Shown here: positions 46,304 to 53,920 of the stretch, piece after piece | Layout of the letters: every line of letters starts with the position of its first letter | Numbering within the stretch: position 1 is the first letter of the stretch | Origin: Propionispira raffinosivorans DSM 20765 | Lineage (GTDB): Bacteria; Bacillota; Negativicutes; Selenomonadales; Selenomonadaceae | Reading direction: 5' to 3' | Assembly (NCBI RefSeq): GCF_000381065.1 | Contig: NZ_KB905859.1 | Location: forward strand, 1-64,000 | Length of the DNA stretch: 64,000 nucleotides | Program-made: the position numbers and the translations under genes | The notes under the pieces: generated by a model | Databases searched by the model: none | The model's input: only the letters and a program-made list of their open reading frames with translations | Told to the model about the DNA's origin: nothing

Positions 46304-48238
46304 TTACTGTATAGCAGACTCCGTATTAGCAGGTTTATTTTCTTTTATCCATTGCGACCATAGAACCTTAAAACCATTAGCCGCATTTTCTTGCACATAC
46401 TGATAAAATTGTGGAATGATTCTGGCTTTTTCAGCATAATAATCATTTTTCCAACTATTTTTACCACTTCCAGTGAACATCGTATATTGGCCACCAATCA
46501 AATATTGACGATATACAATATCTTTCAAGCTTACATCTGGGTTTTTCATCATATCATACATAACCATATATGCGGTTGTACGCCCCTCACCGGCCTGACA
46601 ATGAAAATGCAGCCATGAATTCTGCGGCAAAGTCTTTACAAAATTCATAAAGCGATCGATATTTTCTGGACTCGGCCAAATATGATCTGTTGCTGTAATT
46701 CTAAAATAATTCACTCCAGCATTTTTAACCATTTCTTCTTCCGTCAAAGCGCTTGTAATTTTTTCCAGCTGTGGATCTGCTGCTTTTTTATCATCATCAA
46801 GTACCGATAAAACAGTCTTTTTATTTAACGTAGCCTTCAATCGTGTTTTTTCATCAGCAATGATCTGATCATATGTCTTATTTACATTGCTCCAATCACG
46901 ATCGCCATACCAACTAACCCCATTACCATTGAGCAACCCATGTGATTCTTGTCTTAAATCGACGATATAGACCGGCCCCTTAGCCATCGTCTTAAGCTTT
47001 GTCATCAGTTGGTTAAATTCTAGCTGTGAACACTGAGCACTACCAGAAATATATAATGAATCCAATCCTTTACGCGACGGAATATAAGTTAAATCAACTT
47101 CTTTGTTTAATTTCTCTGGCACTTTAAAAACATCGTTTGAGCTTCGATAATTCCGTGGTAATTGATCAACATTCTTCGTATCAACACGCCATACATAACC
47201 TTCATAATCTGGTGTATAAGTTTCATAGTCATGTTCTTTTGCCCATTGACTCCAAGTTTTCGGCAAATCACGTGGACTGTCTTTGACATAGTCATAGAAA
47301 TGTTTCACGAACTGATAACGTTCAATATACGCTTTACGACCCCAATTTTTCTTATTGTCTGGTATATCGCTTAAGTTTGTATTACCTAAAATACCTTGAC
47401 GATCCACAATATCTTTAAAACTCACATCATGGGCATTCTTCAATATGTCTGCCATGACAGCGAATATTGTCGTTCTTCCCATTCCTGCAAAACAATGATA
47501 ATGCAGCCAGGCATCTTTGGGTAAAGTTTTATAGAAAGCAAGAAATGTATCCACATCACTATCATCTGGACGAAAATGATCAGATAACGCTAACCTAAAG
47601 TAATGGGCACCATGTTCTTTGACCATTTCTTCTTCCGTTCGCACGCGATTTATGGAAAATTCAATCTGATCCAGTAAAACATTTTTATTGTCATCAAAAT
47701 TATAGACTTTTGCTGGAGAATCTTTAAACAGCTGCTGCAATTGATCCTGCTCGATAGCCTTTACTTGTTCTAGTGTCCGACCATCATTGCCCCAATTATT
47801 CGGTGGCGCAAACCAGCTCACACAGGTACCATTTAAATAGCCATGCGACTCACCACGCAGATCAATTACATAGACCTTATCAGGCACTGTCGGCAATTGC
47901 TTTAAAACATTAGCGAACTCAGTTTCAGAAAAAGAGCTGCTCGCTGAATTACCTAATGTATCAAGACCCTTTTTCGAGGGCATTACGCCGTTTTTAGGAT
48001 AACTTTTAAATTCATCCGTAGACATTCGGAAATTTCTCGGCAGTTGATCTATATCATTTCGATCAATTTTAACTGCCAATTTAGGCATTTTTTCAGCACT
48101 AACACTACCATCTTTTGCCAAAACTATCGCTGTCATCTGCAATAATAAAATAAAAGCCAGTAGAATTGACAAAATTCCTTTTTTACTAGTCTTCGTATAC
48201 ACCCATACCACTCCCTCAAAAATTGATTTTTTATTCAA
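46304..48238 (-). CDS. Tandem-domain PTP-like inositol polyphosphatase (phytase)
   Basis: A 644-residue exported enzyme. After an N-terminal hydrophobic segment (22-41) come two homologous catalytic units of about 290 residues, each with LPRNFR/LPRNYR, VIDLRGESHG/IVDLRQESHG, a general-acid DH-P region, and a CX5R P-loop: HCFAGMGR (248-255) and HCQAGEGR (546-553). This is the architecture of Mitsuokella-type tandem cysteine phytases, which strip phosphates from phytate. Both nucleophile Cys and Arg are intact; the first loop has Phe where Glu is usual, so the two sites may differ in preference. It is followed by the beta-barrel gene. Confidence 0.93.
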   Translation of the reverse strand: MNKKSIFEGVVWVYTKTSKKGILSILLAFILLLQMTAIVLAKDGSVSAEKMPKLAVKIDRNDIDQLPRNFRMSTDEFKSYPKNGVMPSKKGLDTLGNSASSSFSETEFANVLKQLPTVPDKVYVIDLRGESHGYLNGTCVSWFAPPNNWGNDGRTLEQVKAIEQDQLQQLFKDSPAKVYNFDDNKNVLLDQIEFSINRVRTEEEMVKEHGAHYFRLALSDHFRPDDSDVDTFLAFYKTLPKDAWLHYHCFAGMGRTTIFAVMADILKNAHDVSFKDIVDRQGILGNTNLSDIPDNKKNWGRKAYIERYQFVKHFYDYVKDSPRDLPKTWSQWAKEHDYETYTPDYEGYVWRVDTKNVDQLPRNYRSSNDVFKVPEKLNKEVDLTYIPSRKGLDSLYISGSAQCSQLEFNQLMTKLKTMAKGPVYIVDLRQESHGLLNGNGVSWYGDRDWSNVNKTYDQIIADEKTRLKATLNKKTVLSVLDDDKKAADPQLEKITSALTEEEMVKNAGVNYFRITATDHIWPSPENIDRFMNFVKTLPQNSWLHFHCQAGEGRTTAYMVMYDMMKNPDVSLKDIVYRQYLIGGQYTMFTGSGKNSWKNDYYAEKARIIPQFYQYVQENAANGFKVLWSQWIKENKPANTESAIQ

Positions 48239-48341
48239 AATACTGTTGTCACAAATGAATTTTTATTTTTTAATAATTATTTTTATTGCAAAAGAACGTC
48301 TTCATTAATTGGTTTTGTATTTTTGTTTATCCCCTGATAGA

Positions 48342-49280
48342 TCAATATCCCTGCTCTTTAGCCCATTGACTCCAACTCTTTACAAAATCCAGATTCGCTT
48401 TTACATAATCATAAAAATGCTTGGTGAACAACGCTCGTCTAAGATACCCTTCCTTTTTTACCGGATCTTTTGATGTTGCTGACCGAAGATCCTGGCCTCC
48501 CAGCAGCACTTGACGGGTCATAATTTCATCATAACTAAGTTTGTCAGCATTATGCAGCATGTCAATCATACTCATAAAGGTAGTGGTTCTCCCTTCACCA
48601 GCTTCACAATGTGTGTGTATCCATGTATTGCCAGCCAGCTTCTTATAAAACTTTAAAAACCGATCAATATTTGCATCACTAGGTGCATCATAGTCAGCAA
48701 CAGGGATGCGATAATATCTCACACCTTGCGATTCAACAAATTCTTTTTCTGTCATGACCTGTTCTACATATAAAGCATCCTCCGAAGCAATCGATTTATC
48801 CTTACTGAGGACGGCAACAGGAACGGTTTTATGTAATACTGCGTTCAGCGCCTCCATTTCTACTGCCTCAATCTGTTTAGCACTCATACCGCGATTGGCG
48901 GCTTTATAAGCAGTGTACCAGCTCACACCGACTTCATTAATATAGCCATGTGATTCCGCTCGCAAGTCCAAAATCACCAAATCAGCTTTTGTCAGCTGCT
49001 TCAACATTTCTCGAAATTCATTTTTAGAAAAATAGCTGCTACCAGAAAGCCGTAAATTTTCTAACCCTTCCCGCGAAGGCATGACTTGATCCGTAGTCAG
49101 CTTTTTAAATTCACTTTGGGCTGTTCGAAAATTCCGCGGTAACTCATTCGTGCTTGCTGGTCGGTCACATTTTAAGATTGAAACACCTACCGGCGGTTCA
49201 GCGGCAAAGACACTACTACAGCTAACCACAGCACTCAAAATCAGGGTAACCAAGACGGTCTTTTGCTTCCATTTATGCAT
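48342..49280 (-). CDS. Single-domain PTP-like phytase
   Basis: A 312-residue secreted enzyme of the Selenomonas ruminantium PhyA type. A signal peptide (1-27, ending VFAAE) precedes one catalytic domain with ELPRNFR, ILDLRAESHGYIN, the acid-loop ADYDAPSD and the P-loop HCEAGEGRTT (224-233). It hydrolyses inositol phosphates in the periplasm or outside the cell. It lies 103 bases upstream of the tandem enzyme on the same strand, so the three genes (phytase, tandem phytase, beta-barrel) likely form one unit. Confidence 0.94.
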   Translation of the reverse strand: MHKWKQKTVLVTLILSAVVSCSSVFAAEPPVGVSILKCDRPASTNELPRNFRTAQSEFKKLTTDQVMPSREGLENLRLSGSSYFSKNEFREMLKQLTKADLVILDLRAESHGYINEVGVSWYTAYKAANRGMSAKQIEAVEMEALNAVLHKTVPVAVLSKDKSIASEDALYVEQVMTEKEFVESQGVRYYRIPVADYDAPSDANIDRFLKFYKKLAGNTWIHTHCEAGEGRTTTFMSMIDMLHNADKLSYDEIMTRQVLLGGQDLRSATSKDPVKKEGYLRRALFTKHFYDYVKANLDFVKSWSQWAKEQGY

Positions 49281-49518
49281 TACTTTAAACTCCTTTACTT
49301 TTATTTTTATATTTTAAAATCTGAACACCCAAGAGATCATAACGAGACTCTCACATAATTGATATGAGTCATACATCTGATCAAATGATTTCGTTACTCA
49401 CATAACAGCACAATTACGATTCACTGCAAAGGGGTTCAGATTACAATATAATTATTTTTATTTAAATCCTTAGAAAAGTACCCTATCTATTACCAATCCG
49501 CATCACCAGTACATAATG

Positions 49519-49547
49519 ATCATATCAAGAATATATTTTGATATGAT
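49519..49547. repeat. Perfect palindrome upstream of the phytase genes
   Basis: ATCATATCAA (49519-49528) and TTGATATGAT (49538-49547) are exact inverse copies around nine bases. It is about 240 bases before the first phytase start and could be a regulator site. The rest of 49281-49768 is AT-rich and contains no supported gene. Confidence 0.45.
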
Positions 49548-49768
49548 TAATCATTATAAAGATAATATTATAGGTATGTTAGTGGCTTCTTGTACTCATT
49601 ATACCGATAATAAACTTCATGTATCTTTGAGATTTTGCTATTTCACTTACTTTTCACGAAAAATACTATAATTTCTTGTCATTTGTAAGAATATTTGCAC
49701 AAAAATATTTTTTAGCTGTTTTCTCCAGACAGGATAAATATTATATGTTTCCTTTTTCTAAGAAATCA

Positions 49769-49823
49769 AAAAGGACCGATATAAAATATGCCCGTAAACG
49801 GGATATTTTATATCGGTCCTTTT
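49769..49823 (-). terminator. Long intrinsic terminator of the sugar-acid operon
   Basis: AAAAGGACCGATATAAAAT...CCCG (49769-49794) pairs with CGGGATATTTTATATCGGTC plus CTTTT (49799-49823) with one small bulge. It is the strongest hairpin in the region, 50 bases past the dehydratase stop. Confidence 0.93.
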
Positions 49824-49874
49824 ATGCGTCTGCCCTAAAACGTTTTAAATATTCCTCTTTAAATTATTGAAAAC

Positions 49875-51020
49875 TTACCATTCCGCATGCGTTCCATCAT
49901 AATTTTTCCATTTTGGATTCGTCCAAACCAAGCCTTCTGCTGAAACTTTCTTAACCAAATCTTCATTGATTTCTAAACCCAAACCAGGTTTATTTGGTAA
50001 ATCAACAAATCCATTTTTATACTGAAAAATTTCTTTATTTTCTATGAAATCCAATAAATCAAAACCTTTATTATAATGAATCCCCAAACTTTGTTCTTGG
50101 ATAAATACATTTGGTGAACATGCATCAATTTGTAAGGTTGCCGCCAACGCAATTGGTCCATACGGAGCATGCGGTGCTGCTGCCATATCGAAAGCTTCTG
50201 CCATAGCAATAATTTTTCTCGTTTCTAAAATACCACCTGCCAAAGCAACATCGGGCTGAATAATATCAATAATCCCTTCTTTAAATAAAGTTTTATATTC
50301 CCATCTCGTACACAATCTCTCACCGGTAGCCAAAGGTGTGGCTGTATATTTAGCAATCTCTTTAAATGCTTCTTCATTTTCCGGCAAAACCACTTCTTCC
50401 ATAAACATCAGTTTATAAGGATCTAAGGCTCTTGCCAAAACTTTTGCCATAGGTTTATGTACTCGCCCATGAAAATCGACGGCAATACCAAAATCAATAC
50501 CCATAGTATCTCGAATCGAAGCAACTCGATCGACAACCGCTTGTACTTTTTCATAAGAATCAATATAATGCAGTTCTTCTGTTGCATTCATTTTCACTGC
50601 CTTAAAGCCTCTGTTTTTACGATCTATCGCTTCTTTGACTACATCATCCGGTCTGTCGCCACCAATCCATGAATAGACCATAATCTTATCGCGCGCTTTG
50701 CCGCCCAAAAGTTCATAAATTGGCAAATTACAAAACTTTCCTTTAATATCCCATAATGCAGTTTCAATGCCAGATACAATCGTAGAATTGATCGGACCAC
50801 CACGAAAAAATGATTTATAAAGCTCCTGCCATAATGATTCAATATCGAAGGGATTACGCCCAATAAGATACTCGCCCATTTCAGTTGCACCAGCCACCAC
50901 AGTTTCTGTTTTGGTTCCAGAAATCATTTCTCCCCAGCCTTCGATCCCTTCGTCTGTGGTAATTTTAATAAAAATCCATCTTGGCTTAACCCTATATATT
51001 TTAATTGCTGAAATTTTCAA
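49875..51020 (-). CDS. Enolase-superfamily sugar-acid dehydratase (DgoD-like)
   Basis: A 381-residue member of the mandelate racemase subgroup close to D-galactonate dehydratase. Active-site elements are VDFHGRV (metal Asp and catalytic His), FMEEVVLPEN (metal Glu), ATGERLCTRW (metal Glu) and AAPHAPYGPIALAA (second catalytic His). It would remove water from an aldonate to give a 2-keto-3-deoxy acid. The start is a TTG at 51020, with AAGGAG nine bases before it and homology beginning there; the frame extends to 51098 without a ribosome site. In this operon the substrate may be phosphorylated already (inference). Confidence 0.88.
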   Translation of the reverse strand: MKISAIKIYRVKPRWIFIKITTDEGIEGWGEMISGTKTETVVAGATEMGEYLIGRNPFDIESLWQELYKSFFRGGPINSTIVSGIETALWDIKGKFCNLPIYELLGGKARDKIMVYSWIGGDRPDDVVKEAIDRKNRGFKAVKMNATEELHYIDSYEKVQAVVDRVASIRDTMGIDFGIAVDFHGRVHKPMAKVLARALDPYKLMFMEEVVLPENEEAFKEIAKYTATPLATGERLCTRWEYKTLFKEGIIDIIQPDVALAGGILETRKIIAMAEAFDMAAAPHAPYGPIALAATLQIDACSPNVFIQEQSLGIHYNKGFDLLDFIENKEIFQYKNGFVDLPNKPGLGLEINEDLVKKVSAEGLVWTNPKWKNYDGTHAEW

Positions 51021-51072
51021 AAATTTTACACTCCTTTTCTTACCATAGCGTATTTCGATAAAATTTATATTT

Positions 51073-52434
51073 TTATAGATCTTCAAGTTTTTCTTCACTC
51101 ATTTTATTACCTTTAAATTTCTCAATATATATCCATGTACCAATAATTCCAGCACCTAATAATGGCAGGCTCAACATTAAATTACTTGTAAATGCTGTAA
51201 ATACCAAATAACTGACAGTTAAACTCGTTGCAGCAAAAGATGAAATCCCGCCACTTGCTGAAATATCAATCCCCACAGAAGTTGCTAATCCAGTTAGCAC
51301 TGGTGAAGTAGCCGTCCCCGCCAATAAAATCAGCACCATACAAACTAGTCCAATTAAAATACTTCTAAATAAATTCCCATTACACAATGCCACAATCAAC
51401 GCTATCCTAAAAGGTATAACCGCTAAATCAGCAAATGGCAAAACTCGATTACCTGGAATAATCGTTGCCATCAAAATCGTTAATGGAATAATGATTAACC
51501 CTGCTGTAATAACCGTTGAATCACCTACAACCACTGCTGCGTCAAGACCAATTAAGAATTTTCTTCCTTTAAATTTTTCTTTGGTTAATTTTTTAGCAGC
51601 TTCAGAAATTGGAATTAACCCTTCCATAAATAATGCTGTCATTTTAGGAATCAAAATCATTACAGCTGCCATATTAACTCCCAACGAAAAGATTGCCGTG
51701 ATCTTATATTCGGCTAATACCCCAATACCACATCCTAAAATCAACCCCATAAAAATTGGTTCTCCAAAAAACCCTAAATATTTTTGCGCATCTTTTGCCG
51801 AAAAATCAATTTTATTAATTACAGGAATTTGATCAATAATTTTATTTAGTGGCGCTGCTATAATAACAGATGATAAGGCGGACATAGTCGGCAATGAAAC
51901 TCCGGGAATACCAAAATACTTTTCAACTGCTGGGGCTGTCCAGTCGGCTAATTTAAAAGAAATAATCGCCATAACAACCGATACCCCTAACCCGATAAAT
52001 ACATTATTTGTAGCAAAATACGCCATAATTCCAACAATAGCCATATGATGATAATTCCAGATATCAACATCTAACGTGTCCGTCAGCTTCAACACAAGCA
52101 TCAAAACATTCGTCAATAAAATACCAAAAATCAGCAATGGAATAATTGGGGATGACCAGGTAACCGCCGCAATTGCGCCCCAACCAACGTCTAAAATATC
52201 CAATTTTATACCAAAATTAGTTACCATCGCCTTCGCAGCAGGACCTAAATTATCCGAAAGTAAATTAACAACTAATTTAATGCCCGCAAAAACAATGGCA
52301 ATAATTAAACCTGAACGAAATGCCTTGAGTACCTTTACTCTAAACAAAAGCCCCACAACCGTAATGATTATTGGTAAAAGTACAATCGGACCGGCTAATA
52401 ATAATGTATTAAATGCACTATAAACTAAATCCAT
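51073..52434 (-). CDS. PTS IIC component, galactitol (GatC) type
   Basis: A 453-residue inner-membrane permease with about ten membrane segments. The sequence follows GatC: FRSGLIIAIVFAGIKLVVNL, YHHMAIVGIMAYFATNNVFI, KYFGIPGVSLPTMSALS and the long cytoplasmic loop KKLTKEKFKGRKFLIGLDAA. It moves the substrate across the membrane for phosphorylation by the IIB protein. It starts 11 bases after the IIB gene. A galactitol substrate itself is unlikely, given the dehydratase and aldolase partners; a sugar acid is more probable. Confidence 0.9.
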   Translation of the reverse strand: MDLVYSAFNTLLLAGPIVLLPIIITVVGLLFRVKVLKAFRSGLIIAIVFAGIKLVVNLLSDNLGPAAKAMVTNFGIKLDILDVGWGAIAAVTWSSPIIPLLIFGILLTNVLMLVLKLTDTLDVDIWNYHHMAIVGIMAYFATNNVFIGLGVSVVMAIISFKLADWTAPAVEKYFGIPGVSLPTMSALSSVIIAAPLNKIIDQIPVINKIDFSAKDAQKYLGFFGEPIFMGLILGCGIGVLAEYKITAIFSLGVNMAAVMILIPKMTALFMEGLIPISEAAKKLTKEKFKGRKFLIGLDAAVVVGDSTVITAGLIIIPLTILMATIIPGNRVLPFADLAVIPFRIALIVALCNGNLFRSILIGLVCMVLILLAGTATSPVLTGLATSVGIDISASGGISSFAATSLTVSYLVFTAFTSNLMLSLPLLGAGIIGTWIYIEKFKGNKMSEEKLEDL

Positions 52435-52445
52435 TTTTCTACCTC

Positions 52446-52724
52446 CTATTGCAGTATCTGAATTATTTTTTCAATGGTTTCGTCTTCACCAACACCAGTT
52501 AATAATGAAATTGCGCCTATTATAGGAACAGTGACACCATCTCCAGTAAATTTTCCAGTCGTTATAACCAAATCAAAATCATTTGCTTTCCCACTAAGTT
52601 CCAAAAGTTTACACTGACTTACTAAAATAGAAAGGCCTTTCTCTTCACAAGCCTCGCGAACCTTTTGTGCCACTACTGTTGATGTAGCAATTCCATTTCC
52701 ACACGCAACTAAAACTCTTTTCAT
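52446..52724 (-). CDS. PTS IIB component, galactitol (GatB) type
   Basis: A 92-residue phosphocarrier. The P-loop VACGNGIATST at the N-terminus carries the phosphorylated Cys at residue 8, as in GatB. It passes phosphate from the IIA protein to the IIC-bound sugar. It overlaps nothing and starts one base after the IIA stop, in a tight operon (aldolase, IIA, IIB, IIC, dehydratase). Confidence 0.92.
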   Translation of the reverse strand: MKRVLVACGNGIATSTVVAQKVREACEEKGLSILVSQCKLLELSGKANDFDLVITTGKFTGDGVTVPIIGAISLLTGVGEDETIEKIIQILQ

Positions 52725-52725
52725 A

Positions 52726-53205
52726 TTACTCGTCTCCTCTAATTAAATATTTTAAACAGATATCATAAATAGTTTTTACATCTTTACAATTGATCATTTG
52801 CTTCAATTGTTCTTGTTCCTTGACCAAAGCTAAAACCTTCTGCAGCATTGCAATTTGTCCATGTGGCTGACTTAAGGCAAGCATAAAAATTATGTTTACA
52901 TCAATTTCTCGTTCCGGATCGTCCATCGCATAAAAGGTAAGCGGTTTCGATAAAATCCCCATAGCAAATGCATCGTATCGAACATGGATACAATCCGTAT
53001 GTGGCACGGCAATATTAATACCACCCGTAAACAATCCTGTCGGATATATTTTTTCTCGCTCTAATATACCTTTTTTATAACCTTCCGTTACATATTTTTT
53101 GGCATATAATTGCTCTGCCAAAAAGCTCAAAGCAATTTCCTTAGAATCAATTTCGTCTGATAATTTAAAAATTAATTTTTCATTAAAACATAACCCATCA
53201 TCCAT
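52726..53205 (-). CDS. PTS IIA component, galactitol/fructose type
   Basis: A 159-residue EIIA of the PTS_EIIA_2 family. The active histidine is residue 69 in NIAVPHTDC. The N-terminal helix and GLFTGG strand match GatA. It takes phosphate from HPr and passes it to the IIB protein. It begins three bases after the aldolase stop. Confidence 0.9.
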   Translation of the reverse strand: MDDGLCFNEKLIFKLSDEIDSKEIALSFLAEQLYAKKYVTEGYKKGILEREKIYPTGLFTGGINIAVPHTDCIHVRYDAFAMGILSKPLTFYAMDDPEREIDVNIIFMLALSQPHGQIAMLQKVLALVKEQEQLKQMINCKDVKTIYDICLKYLIRGDE

Positions 53206-53208
53206 TTT

Positions 53209-53838
53209 TCAATCTCCTTTGACACGACTTTCAAAATATGCTAATGATTTTTCCAGACCAACTTTATCTTGTCTTCTAATATCTTGAGGCTGAAAAATCC
53301 CCGATGCAATCCCGACATATTTTGCTCCAGCCTTTCTGTATTGTGCAACATTTTCTGCATTAACGCCTCCCACTGCCATGAGTGGTAGTTCACCAAACGG
53401 CGCTGCAATATCTTGAAAATATTTTGTCCCTAACCCCCTTGCCGGAAAAACTTTCACAATATCCGCCCCATCTTGAAATGATTGATAGATCTCGGTAGGT
53501 GAATATGCTCCTGGAATACTTATTACCGCATGTTGCTTACATAAATCCAACATTGCCGGGGAAAACATAATCGGTGATAAAACAAAATCAGCACCGATCT
53601 CTATTACCTGTTCAAGCTCTTGTTTTTTTAGAACAGTTCCCGCCCCAATAGCAATAGAATCTCCATATACTTCAACAATTTTACGAATGATCTGCATTGA
53701 ATCTTCTCGATTCAACGTGATTTCTACGGCACGAATCTGACTATCCAGCAAAACTTCCACTACCGTTTTCACTTGCTCATAATCATAACCTCTAAGAATA
53801 GCCGTTACAGGAGAAAATTCTGCTAGGTTTTTTTTCAT
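53209..53838 (-). CDS. KDPG/KDPGal-type aldolase
   Basis: A 209-residue class I aldolase of the Eda/DgoA family. The substrate and Schiff-base residues are in EITLNRED (Glu, Arg), AIGAGTVL and ADIVKVFPARG (Lys). It splits 2-keto-3-deoxy-6-phospho(galacto)nate into pyruvate and glyceraldehyde 3-phosphate. As the first gene after a sigma54-type promoter, it completes a route in which PTS phosphorylation replaces the usual KDG/KDGal kinase. The exact stereochemistry handled cannot be read from sequence. Confidence 0.9.
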   Translation of the reverse strand: MKKNLAEFSPVTAILRGYDYEQVKTVVEVLLDSQIRAVEITLNREDSMQIIRKIVEVYGDSIAIGAGTVLKKQELEQVIEIGADFVLSPIMFSPAMLDLCKQHAVISIPGAYSPTEIYQSFQDGADIVKVFPARGLGTKYFQDIAAPFGELPLMAVGGVNAENVAQYRKAGAKYVGIASGIFQPQDIRRQDKVGLEKSLAYFESRVKGD

Positions 53839-53857
53839 CTGATGACCTCCAAAAAAA

Positions 53858-53890
53858 ATAAGTACGAATCGTCTTTTGATTCATACTTAT
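53858..53890 (-). terminator. Terminator-like hairpin at the start of the sugar-acid operon leader
   Basis: On the minus strand ATAAGTATGAATC (53890-53878) pairs with GATTCGTACTTAT (53870-53858) with one mismatch, then TTTTTTTTGG. It should end the regulator transcript, whose stop is at 53921. The sigma54 start predicted near 53887 falls inside its first arm, so the operon mRNA would carry a slightly shortened hairpin. Confidence 0.65.
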
Positions 53891-53895
53891 CTATT

Positions 53896-53913
53896 ATGCA
53901 AGCCACATGCCAA
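53896..53913 (-). promoter_or_regulatory. Candidate sigma54 (-24/-12) promoter of the sugar-acid PTS operon
   Basis: The minus strand reads TTGGCATGTGGCTTGCAT, with GG and GC ten bases apart as the sigma54 consensus requires. It lies eight bases after the stop codon of a sigma54 activator gene and about 58 bases before the aldolase ATG. The activator is its obvious partner. Confidence 0.82.
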
Positions 53914-53920
53914 TAAATGG

